A stretch of 64,000 bases of DNA from an uncultured Algibacter sp. (GTDB lineage: Bacteria > Bacteroidota > Bacteroidia > Flavobacteriales > Flavobacteriaceae): positions 62,001 to 126,000 of the forward strand of contig CANMZT010000002.1 in NCBI GenBank assembly GCA_947502405.1, in the 5' to 3' direction. How positions within the stretch are numbered: the stretch's first letter is position 1; the number at the start of each line of letters is the position of its first letter. The notes under the pieces were generated by a model. It did no database searches and was not told where the DNA came from. It saw nothing but the letters and a program-made list of their open reading frames with translations. Of the stretch, positions 1 to 9,578 are shown in pieces. Position numbers and translations under genes: made by a program.

Positions 1-1336
1 TACCTATGTGATTTTTAAGCTCAGTTGAAATAATATCAGGCCTTATTTTTTTAGCTTTCAAATCATAAACTATTAGGCCCTTACTAACTGTACCAATTAA
101 AAGCAAATTAGAATTCAAATAACATAACGAGTTTATTACATAATCTGTATTCTCTTCTGAAGTGTTTAATTTTAATAGTTCTGAAATTTTACCACTCTTA
201 TCTAATATACTTACTACACCATTATCATTAGCAAAATAGATGTTTGATTCATTATCAGATACAATACTATTAGTTATATTATTTTTTAAATTATTGTTCT
301 TAAAATGTATGAAATTTTGGTAAGATTTCTCCCAATTAATTATACCTCTATTTTGAGTTCCTAACCAAATAAATCCATTTTTATCCTTATAAATTGTTCT
401 AATTAAACTTTGAATTGAAGCATTACCTGTTACATTACTCTCTTCTAAGGGGATAATTTTATTTGAGGGTGTTATAATAATTAATCCTTTTGTAGTTGCT
501 AGCCATAAATTATTGTCATTGTCTTTTTCAATATCTCTAACATCAATGTTATTTGGTATTTGTATTCCTTTAGGGCGACTAAATATTTCTGTATTGGTAT
601 TAAAAATAAAATACCCCTTATATTTAGTAGCTACACCGATAATACCAGGAGATATTTCTAAGATACTATTAACTTGAAAGTTTGCACTGTTATCATCAAT
701 ATTATACGTTTTATAACGAAACTTGCTTTTTTTGGCTCTCTCAACTTTTATAATACCTCTATTAGTAGCTAACCAGATATTATTTTTTTTATCAAGAATA
801 ATATCATTGATAGCCCTTAACCCAACTTTAGCATTTCCCTGTAAGAACCTTATAAACCTATCTTTCTTTTTCTGATAGATTGATACGCCGTTTGCTGTAC
901 CAAACCAAATATTTCCGTTGTTTACCTCTAAACTACTAATTATTAGATTATGACTTAACGAATACTTATTAGAAGGGCGTTTGTAGTATTTTGTAAATGC
1001 ATTTTTTTCTGGATTGTATTTATTTAAACCATCAAATGTTCCCGCCCAAACATTACCTTCAGTATCCACTAACACATCTAATATTTCGCTACTACTAATA
1101 CTAGACTTACTTCCTGGAATATTTCTATAAACGGTAAACTCTCTTCCGTTAAATTTATTCAAGCCATTACTTGTAGCGAACCACATTTGTCCAAGTTTAT
1201 CTTTTGCTATGGATGACACAGTATTATTTGATAAACCATGTGACATATTAATTTCTCTAAAATTATAATCACTTAACTGAGCAAACAACAAGTTTATATT
1301 AACAAAAAAGAATAGAAAAAATGACTTAGAATTCAT
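1..1336 (-). CDS. Hybrid two-component sensor (HTCS-type), N-terminal propeller, truncated by window edge
   Basis: Reading from an ATG at 1336 towards base 1 gives an uninterrupted frame of about 445 residues that runs off the window. It opens with a signal peptide (MNSKSFFLFFF...NLLFAQ), so the propeller is periplasmic. The rest is a series of two-component-regulator propeller repeats, seen as G-x-x-W-x-(G/A)-T-x-x-G-(L/I) blocks such as GQMWFATSNGLNKF, GNVWAGTFDGLNKY, NNIWLATNRGIIKV and NNLWLATTKGLIII. Proteins of this class in Bacteroidetes usually continue into a YYY domain, membrane helix, histidine kinase, receiver and AraC-type HTH. They sense oligosaccharides and activate a PUL. The C-terminal half is not visible, so the HTCS assignment is inferred. 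An AraC output domain would fit the direct-repeat operators found across the window. No such operator lies in front of this gene. Confidence 0.85.
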   Translation of the reverse strand, partial: MNSKSFFLFFFVNINLLFAQLSDYNFREINMSHGLSNNTVSSIAKDKLGQMWFATSNGLNKFNGREFTVYRNIPGSKSSISSSEILDVLVDTEGNVWAGTFDGLNKYNPEKNAFTKYYKRPSNKYSLSHNLIISSLEVNNGNIWFGTANGVSIYQKKKDRFIRFLQGNAKVGLRAINDIILDKKNNIWLATNRGIIKVERAKKSKFRYKTYNIDDNSANFQVNSILEISPGIIGVATKYKGYFIFNTNTEIFSRPKGIQIPNNIDVRDIEKDNDNNLWLATTKGLIIITPSNKIIPLEESNVTGNASIQSLIRTIYKDKNGFIWLGTQNRGIINWEKSYQNFIHFKNNNLKNNITNSIVSDNESNIYFANDNGVVSILDKSGKISELLKLNTSEENTDYVINSLCYLNSNLLLIGTVSKGLIVYDLKAKKIRPDIISTELKNHIG

Positions 1337-1485
1337 TAAACTTCAATTATAGAATTTGAAATAAGTTAAAGAAGATGAAACATTTAGATGATATATTAAG
1401 GCTCAATTTTTAAAATTATTGCATTTATGATAAATCTATTTATAATGTTAATATAAGTATTTTAGTTTTATTTAAAACAAACAAA

Positions 1486-1507
1486 GGAAGCCTATAAATA
1501 GACTTCC
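1486..1507 (-). terminator. Rho-independent terminator of the GntR gene
   Basis: Seven-base arms (ggaagcc at 1486-1492, gacttcc at 1501-1507, one G-T wobble) enclose an 8-nt loop. On the minus strand they are followed by a T-rich run at 1485-1475. The site lies just downstream of the regulator gene and upstream of the sensor gene. Confidence 0.6.
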
Positions 1508-1532
1508 CCTTTCTTAATATATTTTTAAATGG

Positions 1533-2573
1533 TTAAGCAGATTCTCTATCAATAAAATAGAAAGGTGCTTTCGCCTTTTCTTTTTTATTTTCAGTGATCA
1601 TTTTTGCTGCTTGTATCCCCATATCGTCAAAGTCAGTAGAAATAACTGTGATTCCCAATATTTGTTTTAAAGGCGTGTCATTATAAGAAATCACCCCCAC
1701 ATCTTTACCCAATTTAAAATTACTTTCTTTTATTTGATGCATGATACGCACCAAATCATCATCCTCTATAGTAATGTATAAGTTCTTCTTTTCTAATACA
1801 AAATCATTAGAAACTTCCTCTAAAACTTCAAAATTAAAATTATAATTAGCACAATATTTCCTAAAACCATTTAAAATTTCTCGAGGGTAAGGATAGAATG
1901 ATGCTTTAGGATATACAAGTGTTAGTTTATCATACTTATCTATTTTCTCTTTACCTTTTTTAAGTGCTGTAAATATATCATTTTCAAAATCTTGAAACAC
2001 TTCTATAAAATCTCCCTCTATTTGATAACTATTACTATCCAATAAGACTAGACTATCTTTTGGTATCTCATTTATTACCTCACGTACTTTACTTGTAAAA
2101 CTTGTGTAGGACAAATTTTCTGTTCTAAAATGTGGTACAATTACATAATAATCATAATCATTCTTATATTTTTTCATTAGTTCCAAAAACAATGTTTCAT
2201 CACAATGATAACTATGTAAATCAACATGACATGTATCACCCATTTCTTTCAAAAACGAGTTATATACCATCATTTTGTATGGACTTAGTTTATTTACAAA
2301 AAACAAAACATTTAATTTTGACTCCAATTTGGTTTTAGCAATGTAGGTGCCTTTACCATGAACAGAAACTATAACCTTGCGTTTCTTTAAAATTTTATAT
2401 GCTCTTTCAACTGTATCTCGAGATAAATAAAACTCTTGGCTTAATTTATTTATCGATGGAATTTGGTCTCCCTTTTTTGCATTTCCGTTTGAAATATTAA
2501 AGATTATTGAATCTATGATCTGCATATACTTGGGCACCATAGAATTTGCATCTAATTTTATCAAATCTAACAT
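1533..2573 (-). CDS. GntR-family transcriptional regulator with LacI-type effector domain
   Basis: 346 aa cytoplasmic protein. Residues 1-75 form a GntR winged helix: the segment KYMQIIDSIIFNIS, then GDQIPSINKLSQEF and SRDTVERAYKILKKRKVI, ending in the wing GKGTYI. From about residue 85 to the end it has the alpha/beta pattern of a LacI/periplasmic-binding-protein sensor domain (LNVLFFVNK, DYYVIVPHF, DVGVISYND, ITVISTDFDDMGIQAA). Regulators of this build in Bacteroidetes usually respond to a monosaccharide. Beside an ulvan PUL, rhamnose or another ulvan sugar is a reasonable guess but is not shown. It stands alone between the sensor gene and the sulfatase operon, with a terminator downstream, and lacks the PUL direct-repeat operator. 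Confidence 0.85.
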   Translation of the reverse strand: MLDLIKLDANSMVPKYMQIIDSIIFNISNGNAKKGDQIPSINKLSQEFYLSRDTVERAYKILKKRKVIVSVHGKGTYIAKTKLESKLNVLFFVNKLSPYKMMVYNSFLKEMGDTCHVDLHSYHCDETLFLELMKKYKNDYDYYVIVPHFRTENLSYTSFTSKVREVINEIPKDSLVLLDSNSYQIEGDFIEVFQDFENDIFTALKKGKEKIDKYDKLTLVYPKASFYPYPREILNGFRKYCANYNFNFEVLEEVSNDFVLEKKNLYITIEDDDLVRIMHQIKESNFKLGKDVGVISYNDTPLKQILGITVISTDFDDMGIQAAKMITENKKEKAKAPFYFIDRESA

Positions 2574-2712
2574 AGCTTAAATTGGTTTTAACTTATGTAA
2601 AAGTATAAACGCTCCTTAAACTAAAAGTCTGAATTAGGGTAATGAAAAGTTTTTTAACATTACTACTGCCTTTATATCTTATATATACTAACCAGAATTA
2701 TATATAGCGCTA

Positions 2713-4158
2713 TTATTTCCTAGGCATATCATTCTGCAAGAAAGCCTTATCTCTAGGAAATTGCTGTTCTAAAAGTGCTTTTAATTTTGCTTCTGTTTTT
2801 GCATATTTTTTATCTCCTGAAAGATTTGTAAATGATAAGAGACTATTTTTATGCTCATATAATTCAGCTTGTAAAATTTCATTAGTAGTGCTATTTCTCC
2901 ATTCTGTATAACGCCATTTACCATCAGTTACAGTTACACCCATTATTTTTTTACCTCTTGAAAATAGACTGGTAGCATATGCGTCTCCCTTTTTATTAGG
3001 TTTATTAATAATTGGTAAAATACTTTTCCCATCAAACGACGGTCCTTCTAAACCACATAAATCAACTAAAGTTGGAAATAAATCAACGTTTTCTACTAAT
3101 GCATTTGATGTTTTGTCAACTTTTCGTTTTTTAAAATTAGTTTCTCTACTAATAATTAACGGTACTCTTGTATCTATTTCCATATTAGAATGCTTACACC
3201 AAGCACCGTATTCTCCAATTTTATAGCCGTGGTCGCTCATGAAAATAACCATGGTGTTTTTTCGTAAATCTAAATCGTCTAAGGTTTGCATCACTTTGCC
3301 AACCTGCGCATCCACATAGCTAACCGAAGCGTGATACCCATGAATTAAAGTACGCGTTAATTCATCATCTAAATCGCCTTCTTTAGGAATGCCATGATAC
3401 CCTTTTAACTCTCCCCATTTGGTTAATGCTAACCTGTAAACCCCTTCTGGTTTATCTCTAGATGGTATTTTAAAACTGTTTCTGTCATGTAAATCCCAAT
3501 ACTTTTTTGGAGCATTAAATGGTAAATGAGGCTTACTGAAGCCTACAAACATCAAGAATTTATCGTCTTTTAACTTTTGTAATGCCTCTATGGCATATTT
3601 AGCTGCTCTACCATCTTTGTAAGCTTCGTCTTCAACATCAGCCATATCATAAGCAGGCCCTTTTAGAGGTTTCTTTCCTTCTTTAGTTAAGCGTTCTAAA
3701 ATTGCTTTATGCTTTGGGTCGTTATAAGTATTAGCTTCTTTAGCATGGTAAATAGACCATTCTTTTTTATCATCTACACTATGATGATACACCTTACCTA
3801 TACTTACCGTTTTATAGCCATTTTTATTGAATAATTGTGGCATGGATACTACGTCTTTATGTACTTTTCTAAGCGGTGTAAAAATGCTATAAATACCTAA
3901 AGTTTCTGGACGTAATCCTGTAAGTGTACTCATTCTAGATGGTGCACAAATGGCTTGTTGTACGTAAGCCTTATTAAACATAACACCTTCTGATGCTAAT
4001 TTATCTATGTTTGGTGTAATGGCTGTTTCGCTCCCATAGCACCCCAATTCTGCTCTTAAATCGTCTACATAAAAAATTAAAACGTTTGGTTTTTCGTTTT
4101 GTGCAGATAGTTTTAAAACACAACACGCGATACACATTAGTAAAAATAGTTTCTTCAT
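2713..4158 (-). CDS. Family S1 sulfatase (iduronate-2-sulfatase-like)
   Basis: 481 aa with a signal peptide ([20 protein letters not shown]), so exported. The formylglycine motif is C71-A-P-S-R, preceded by the metal-binding VDD at 31-33 ([18 protein letters not shown]). Further S1 signatures are [17 protein letters not shown], and [19 protein letters not shown], which carries the DH metal ligands. The CAPSR context and the overall pattern resemble iduronate-2-sulfatases (probably subfamily S1_7, from memory). Ulvan contains iduronate, but the sulfate mostly sits on rhamnose, so the exact substrate is open. It is the last gene of the operon starting at 12374, separated from the previous sulfatase gene by 162 nt that hold a repeat element. 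Confidence 0.9.
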   Translation of the reverse strand: MKKLFLLMCIACCVLKLSAQNEKPNVLIFYVDDLRAELGCYGSETAITPNIDKLASEGVMFNKAYVQQAICAPSRMSTLTGLRPETLGIYSIFTPLRKVHKDVVSMPQLFNKNGYKTVSIGKVYHHSVDDKKEWSIYHAKEANTYNDPKHKAILERLTKEGKKPLKGPAYDMADVEDEAYKDGRAAKYAIEALQKLKDDKFLMFVGFSKPHLPFNAPKKYWDLHDRNSFKIPSRDKPEGVYRLALTKWGELKGYHGIPKEGDLDDELTRTLIHGYHASVSYVDAQVGKVMQTLDDLDLRKNTMVIFMSDHGYKIGEYGAWCKHSNMEIDTRVPLIISRETNFKKRKVDKTSNALVENVDLFPTLVDLCGLEGPSFDGKSILPIINKPNKKGDAYATSLFSRGKKIMGVTVTDGKWRYTEWRNSTTNEILQAELYEHKNSLLSFTNLSGDKKYAKTEAKLKALLEQQFPRDKAFLQNDMPRK

Positions 4159-4220
4159 TTTATTGTTTTAGTTTTTAAATATACCCAAATTTTGGGTTTA
4201 AAAAATTGTTTTGGCGGACA

Positions 4221-4309
4221 AGCCCGCGTTAGGGATTGAACGGCATGTTGGAGCTCCCGACCTTAGGAGGAGCGACTAGTGAAAGCCCGACCCCTTGTGG
4301 GTAACGCCC
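4221..4309. repeat. Bipartite intergenic repeat, copy 1
   Basis: An 18-nt left arm (agcccgcgttagggattg, 4221-4238) and a 28-nt right arm (4282-4309, beginning aaagcccgacccc and ending gggtaacgccc) flank a 43-nt spacer. Both arms recur exactly at 56101-56258 with a different, longer spacer. GCGTTA in the left arm is complementary to TAACGC in the right arm, and the right arm has a small internal hairpin (accc/gggt). The GC content is well above that of the surrounding DNA. It resembles a REP/MITE-like intergenic element. It sits between two sulfatase genes within an operon. Confidence 0.75.
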
Positions 4310-4320
4310 AAATATTTATT

Positions 4321-5823
4321 TTAATTTATTATTGGTTTTGGTGACTGTACAACACCTGCTCCCTTATCGAAACTCCACCAATCTATAGCTCTTCTATCCA
4401 TGCTGAATTTATAACCCCATTTATCCATATAGTAATCTCTTGGTCTTACTTCATCGCCTATTTTAGCCAATTGTTGTTTTAATTTAGTGTCTAAATCTTT
4501 TTGAACATCGGCTAATTCTGGTTTTCCTAACAGATTATTTTGTTGGTATGGATCTTTAACATTATCATAAAACATACTTGGGCCTTTTGGTGTAATGGCA
4601 TAAGTGTATTGTTTGGTTCTGATACCACGATAGGGCTGATCTTTATAATTTGCGCCAAAAGGTGCCACATTCATCACCAAAGCGGCTCTATCTGCGTCTG
4701 GATCTGGATTTTTTATTAATTCTGACACATTTTCTCCCTCTATATCTTTAGGTATTTCAATGTTTGTTAAGGCCAATAAAGATGGTAAAATGTCTGGTGT
4801 GGTTATAGGTGCATTAACAACTTTGCCCTTATTATCGTTAATATTTGGGTACCTTATTAAAAATGGTACACGAATAGCTTCGTCCCAAGCCAGTTGTTTT
4901 ACAAACGGTTTAACACCGTGAGCGCCCATCATTTCGCCATGATCTGCAGAAAAAACTATTATGGTGTTTTCTAACAAACCTAGTGCTTTTATTTTGTCTA
5001 TTACGTTTCCAATAGCTTGGTCTGTTGCAGTGGCGTGTGCATAATACCCTTGTAATTCTTTACGAGCTCTTTCTTTGAATTTATCAGAAATATTAGGATT
5101 TAAGGTTAACGACTCTGGTGGGTACATTGCCTTATATTTTTTTGGTGCAGTGCCATGAGGATAATGTGGCGTTGCTATTGAGATTACAGCCAGAAATGGG
5201 TTATCATCCTTGGCATGCTGTTCTAAATAAGCAATGGCATCTTCGGTAATTGCAAATGGCGAGTATTTTTTCCAGTGCTTTAATGTTGTGTTTTCATTAT
5301 CATAATAAGGCATTTTAGTGTAGTTATGAGAACACTCTAAAGCTCTCCAAAAATCGAAGCCTTGACGTCTTTCTTTTGGAATGTATGTTGAACGACCGTG
5401 ACCATCTAAATGCCATTTTCCCCAATATGCTGTGCTATACCCTGCTTCTTTAAATAATTCTGCCATAGTAACCTCTTCTGCTGGCATGTGCAAGTCGTTT
5501 AAAAACATTCCAGTAGTTGTTGGAAACTTACCTGTAAATAGCGCTGCACGATGCGGTGTACAAACTGGTGTTACTGAAACTGTATTGGTGAAATTCACTG
5601 ATTCTTTAGCAAAAGCATCAAGATTTGGCGTTTTTACATCAGGGTTGCCTGCATAACCCAAAGAAGAACCTCGCCATTGGTCTGTAAGAATGTAAACAAT
5701 GTTTGGTTTCTTTTGGTTGGCTTCTACTAGAGCGCTTTCTTCATTTTGCTTTACTTCTTTTTTACAGCTTAATAAAGCGAACACTAGTCCTAAAATAGCT
5801 ATTGAAAATATTTTAATTCTCAT
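4321..5823 (-). CDS. Family S1 sulfatase, lipoprotein
   Basis: 500 aa with a lipobox (LVFALLSC, Cys20), so a membrane-anchored lipoprotein. The formylglycine motif is C88-T-P-H-R, preceded by PNIVYILTDQWRGSSLGYAGN with the D48 metal ligand. YWGKWHLDGHG, SIATPHYPHG and VFSADHGEMMGAHG are further S1 landmarks. His occupies the place that is usually Ser or Ala in CxPxR. This still satisfies the minimal CxPxR consensus and occurs in some S1 subfamilies. The role is desulfation of ulvan oligosaccharides in the periplasm or at the surface. The gene lies 27 nt after GH43 in the GH78-GH78-GH43-sulfatase-sulfatase operon. Confidence 0.9.
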   Translation of the reverse strand: MRIKIFSIAILGLVFALLSCKKEVKQNEESALVEANQKKPNIVYILTDQWRGSSLGYAGNPDVKTPNLDAFAKESVNFTNTVSVTPVCTPHRAALFTGKFPTTTGMFLNDLHMPAEEVTMAELFKEAGYSTAYWGKWHLDGHGRSTYIPKERRQGFDFWRALECSHNYTKMPYYDNENTTLKHWKKYSPFAITEDAIAYLEQHAKDDNPFLAVISIATPHYPHGTAPKKYKAMYPPESLTLNPNISDKFKERARKELQGYYAHATATDQAIGNVIDKIKALGLLENTIIVFSADHGEMMGAHGVKPFVKQLAWDEAIRVPFLIRYPNINDNKGKVVNAPITTPDILPSLLALTNIEIPKDIEGENVSELIKNPDPDADRAALVMNVAPFGANYKDQPYRGIRTKQYTYAITPKGPSMFYDNVKDPYQQNNLLGKPELADVQKDLDTKLKQQLAKIGDEVRPRDYYMDKWGYKFSMDRRAIDWWSFDKGAGVVQSPKPIIN

Positions 5824-5850
5824 TTTTTTGATTGAAATGTCTGTTGTTTA

Positions 5851-6828
5851 TTATTTTATTTTTTGCACACCTGCTTCAGTGGCATAAATTTCTTGTATGG
5901 TACCATCTTCATTATAGTACAAATATTCTATAGCTGTATTTCTTCTAAATTTAGACCCCTCATTCCAACCTTGCCAATGGTAAAAGAAATAATCTTGCCC
6001 TTTGTAATTGACGATAGAGTGATGATCTTGTCTTTGCTTAGGGTTTAAGCCTCCTTTGTATTCAAAAGGTCCATAGGGATTGTCTCCCATCGCATAAAAA
6101 CCACCTAAACCAGCATTGTATGAGAAATAGTAAACTCCATTTCGTTTGTGCATATAACTGGCTTCAAAAAAGTTTTTATAGCCATAATCTATGACTCTTG
6201 GTTTCTCTGCCAATTCTAAAAGGTTATCTTTTAATAAAGCTACTTTAGGCGCTCTAACGCCCCAATACAAATAGGTTTTTCCATCATCATCCGTAAAAAC
6301 GCACGGATCTAGCCATTGTCCTTCTACGCCTTTAATCCAACCTGCATATTTAAAAGGCCCCTCAGGAACATCACTCACTGCAACTCCGCAACGCATATCG
6401 TCTTTATTCCCTTTTACAGAATGAGGGTACAATAAGTAATACTTGTTATTTTTATAAATAGCTGTTGGTGCCCACATCCAACCAGGAACTCCCCATGGAA
6501 TGTCTTTAGAGTGTAATACTTCTCCATGATCGGTCCAATTAACCATATCTGTTGATGAAAATGCGCGGTACCCATCCATGGTATTGTAATTTACTGCATC
6601 TTCCGCATCTCGAGACGTATATATCCATACTTTACCATCGTTCCAAATATGTGCGGATGGATCTGCAGTACGAATATGGCGAATTACAGGATTATTATTA
6701 GTAATTTCTATTTGTTCTTCTTGTTTGCCTTTGTCTGTTTTTGTTGTGGGCTTATTTTGGTTTTTACACCCTCCTAACATGAGCGTAACTGTAACAAAAA
6801 AGACGGTTTTAAAAAATATGCCTTTCAT
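5851..6828 (-). CDS. GH43-family glycosidase, lipoprotein
   Basis: 325 aa with a lipobox at LMLGGC (Cys21). It is a single five-bladed propeller of GH43 size. The three acidic catalytic residues are recognisable: D56 (RTADPSAHI), D174 (QWLDPCVFT, the pKa modulator) and E222 (NFFEASYMHKR, the acid). Propeller strands such as KVWIYTSRD, KTYLYWG and GVYYFSYN support the fold. GH43 members act on beta-xylosides or alpha-L-arabinofuranosides. Xylose is a known ulvan component, so a beta-xylosidase role is plausible. The ATG overlaps the stop of the upstream GH78 by one base (TAATG), which implies translational coupling. Confidence 0.85.
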   Translation of the reverse strand: MKGIFFKTVFFVTVTLMLGGCKNQNKPTTKTDKGKQEEQIEITNNNPVIRHIRTADPSAHIWNDGKVWIYTSRDAEDAVNYNTMDGYRAFSSTDMVNWTDHGEVLHSKDIPWGVPGWMWAPTAIYKNNKYYLLYPHSVKGNKDDMRCGVAVSDVPEGPFKYAGWIKGVEGQWLDPCVFTDDDGKTYLYWGVRAPKVALLKDNLLELAEKPRVIDYGYKNFFEASYMHKRNGVYYFSYNAGLGGFYAMGDNPYGPFEYKGGLNPKQRQDHHSIVNYKGQDYFFYHWQGWNEGSKFRRNTAIEYLYYNEDGTIQEIYATEAGVQKIK

Positions 6829-9575
6829 TATAGTTTACTTTTAAATGTATAGGTACCAGGTTTTACGATTAATTCTGAATTAACCTTGTTGTTACTTATC
6901 ATCTTTACGTTTTCAGATGCTTCAAAATTATCTAACGCTCCTGGTACAGTAACTTTTGCACTTGTATTTGGGGGAACAATAATATCTAATTGCAACTCAT
7001 CTCCTTTTATTTCCCATGATGATGAAGTTTTTCCATAAGGTGTATTTAAAGTAGCTGAAGCAGATGTTAAAGGCGCTTTTGGTACAGGCGCAATTGCAAT
7101 AGTTTTGTATCCAGGCTCTATCGGTGATATACCAGCAATTCGCTCGTACATCCACTCTCCAATAGCACCATAAGCGTAATGGTTTAAGCTATTCATGTTT
7201 TGCGGATTGAAACCATCTTTTTTGCTATAACTATTCCAACGTTCCCAAATAGTGGTTGCACCTTGATTTATAGAATAGAACCAAGAAGGATAGGTTTCAT
7301 TAAATAGAATTTTATACATCAAATCTATTTCTCCTGTACTGTCTAAAACTTCTGATAATAATGGTGTTCCTAAAAACCCAGTTCGTAAATGGTTATCAGC
7401 TTCAGCTATTTTTTCTAATAGATGCTGTTTAGCGTTTGCTTTATGTTCTTCAGATAATAAACCAAAAGCTAAAGCCAATAAATAAGAGGTTTGCGTTTCT
7501 GCTACACCTTTTACTTTTCCATTATCAAAAAATTTGTTTTCAAAAGCATTTGCAACTGTTTTGTATATCGCATTGTATTTTTCAAATTCTCCAGTTTTCC
7601 CTAGAGCTTTAGCTGTTTTGGCTGTTAAATTTGCAGAATGTGCAAAGAACGCAGTTCCTATCAAGCTTTTAGAGGTATCACCTCTATTATCTCCATTTTC
7701 AGGAAGTGGTTGCAACCAGTCTGCAAAAAAGCCCATTTTAGAAATATAATTTTTAGTAACGCTTTCATGATATTTCACCCAATCTTTCATCGTATCAAAA
7801 TTCTCTTCTAAGATTTTTTTATCACCAGTTCTTAGGTAAATCTTCCAAGGAATAATAGTACATGCATCTCCCCAACCTGCACTTACTTTATTATTAAATA
7901 ACACATCTGGCACCACCCATGGTACAGCTCCATTATCATATTGTGACTCGCCAACACTTTGCATCCAACTTGCCCAAAATTTATACACATCTGCATTAAA
8001 CATAGATGCTGGGGCAAATACTTGGGCATCGGCTGTCCATCCCATTCGTTCATCTCGCTGAGGACAATCTGTAGGAATATCAAAAAAGTTTCCTCTTAAT
8101 CCCCAAACAATATTACTTTGTAACTGATTTAATTTTTCATGCGAAGAAGTAAACGTTCCATTTTCTTCAAAATCTGAATATTGCACCAATCCTGTTACCC
8201 AATCTTTAGATGGTGTTTTTGAAGCATCAAATCCGCTTAACTCAACATATTGAAATCCGTGAAATGTAAATTTTGGCATCCATTCTATCACACCATCTTC
8301 TGAAGCAGTATAATAGTCAGTTGATTGTGCACTTCTGTAATTATCAGTATAAAAAGTTCCATCAGGAGATAACTTTTCTGCAAATCTAATTTTTAATGTT
8401 TGTCCCTTTTTCATAGGGACTTTAAGCAACGGCACACCTACCATATTTTGGTGTAAATCAAAAATAGCTGTTCCGTCTTTTTCTACAACTTCCTCTGTAG
8501 CTAATTCAATTTTAGTTTTAACAGTAGTATGTCTTTTAGGCTCTAAACGAATAGCATCCGTTATTGGAAAACTATTTACTGCTAGCCAATCTTTATCGTT
8601 AAAACTATTTGTATTCCAATTTGGCATTTCTAAATTGGCATCATAAATTTCTCCATCATAAATCTCTGATATTCTTATTGGTCCGTTTGTTGTTCCTTTC
8701 CAAGTATCATCAGAAAGAATCATTTGTTTAGAACCATCTTTCATTGTTAATTCTAACTGGCATATTATTTTAGGAGTTTCTGTATCTAACCAATACTTTT
8801 TCATCCAACCCAATCTTCCAGAATGCCATCCTGCAGCAAGCTCAACACCTATAGTATTTTGTCCAGATTTTATTAAATCGGTAACATCATAAGTAATGGT
8901 CTCTATACGTTCTTGATAAGGAGTGTATCCAGGAGGCATAACATCATCACTAACATCTTCACCATTTATGGCTACATCAAACACACCTTTTGCCGTAATG
9001 TATAGTCTTGCAGATTCAACATCGTTTGATAATTCAAATCCTTTTCTTAAGTATTGAGGTCTGTGAATAATATTGTCCTGACTTCCAATTACCTTTTCTG
9101 CTTTAGTATCTAAACCAATCCATTTTGCTTTCCAGTCTGAATTAGCTAACAATCCTAATTCAAAATGATTGATAGCACTCCATTTAGAAGCTGCTCCATC
9201 TTGATTCCAATATTTTACCTGCCAATATACTTTTTGACGCGATTGTAATGGCTTACCACCATACTTTACCCAAACGGATTGGTCGGTTTCTTGTTTTTTA
9301 GAGTCCCATAAGTCTGCATTATCTGGTAGCAAATCTGGGCTACTCGCAGCTACAATGTGGTAGGCAGATTGACTTGATACATCGTTTGAAACAGGTAATT
9401 GCCATGAAAAGCTAGGTGCCTTATCATAAAAACCTAAAGGATTTACAAAACCTTCTGAAATAGTTAAATTTTTCGCTTCCTTTATAACAACTTGTTCTTT
9501 GCATGATGTGATACTAAGTGCTACACATGCCATTAATGCATATAAAAAGCGGTTTAAGTTTAATGTGTTAAACAT
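6828..9575 (-). CDS. GH78 alpha-L-rhamnosidase, lipoprotein (paralogue 1)
   Basis: 915 aa with a lipobox (ALSITSC, Cys25). Domain order follows GH78: an N-terminal FN3-like domain (FSWQLPVSND... through FELGLL), beta-sandwich domains around residues 150-420 (LYITAKGVFDVAINGEDV, GWHSGRLGW), an (alpha/alpha)6 catalytic barrel, and a C-terminal beta domain (TPYGKTSSSWEI). The catalytic region has FDIPTDCPQRDERMGW near residue 505, with the general acid Glu in DER, and GATTIWERWNS near 778, with the general base Glu. It removes terminal alpha-L-rhamnose from ulvan or rhamnogalacturonan-type oligosaccharides. It is closely similar to the gene just upstream, from which it is separated by 3 nt, so this is a tandem duplication. 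Confidence 0.93.
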   Translation of the reverse strand: MFNTLNLNRFLYALMACVALSITSCKEQVVIKEAKNLTISEGFVNPLGFYDKAPSFSWQLPVSNDVSSQSAYHIVAASSPDLLPDNADLWDSKKQETDQSVWVKYGGKPLQSRQKVYWQVKYWNQDGAASKWSAINHFELGLLANSDWKAKWIGLDTKAEKVIGSQDNIIHRPQYLRKGFELSNDVESARLYITAKGVFDVAINGEDVSDDVMPPGYTPYQERIETITYDVTDLIKSGQNTIGVELAAGWHSGRLGWMKKYWLDTETPKIICQLELTMKDGSKQMILSDDTWKGTTNGPIRISEIYDGEIYDANLEMPNWNTNSFNDKDWLAVNSFPITDAIRLEPKRHTTVKTKIELATEEVVEKDGTAIFDLHQNMVGVPLLKVPMKKGQTLKIRFAEKLSPDGTFYTDNYRSAQSTDYYTASEDGVIEWMPKFTFHGFQYVELSGFDASKTPSKDWVTGLVQYSDFEENGTFTSSHEKLNQLQSNIVWGLRGNFFDIPTDCPQRDERMGWTADAQVFAPASMFNADVYKFWASWMQSVGESQYDNGAVPWVVPDVLFNNKVSAGWGDACTIIPWKIYLRTGDKKILEENFDTMKDWVKYHESVTKNYISKMGFFADWLQPLPENGDNRGDTSKSLIGTAFFAHSANLTAKTAKALGKTGEFEKYNAIYKTVANAFENKFFDNGKVKGVAETQTSYLLALAFGLLSEEHKANAKQHLLEKIAEADNHLRTGFLGTPLLSEVLDSTGEIDLMYKILFNETYPSWFYSINQGATTIWERWNSYSKKDGFNPQNMNSLNHYAYGAIGEWMYERIAGISPIEPGYKTIAIAPVPKAPLTSASATLNTPYGKTSSSWEIKGDELQLDIIVPPNTSAKVTVPGALDNFEASENVKMISNNKVNSELIVKPGTYTFKSKL

Positions 9576-9578
9576 AAT

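Noticed and set aside
7534-7749. Open frames opposite or inside large genes (for example here, 22904-23263, 27679-28068, 37174-37506 and 43414-43731)
   Set aside because: They are antisense or out-of-frame shadows of well-supported genes, without family motifs or their own signals.
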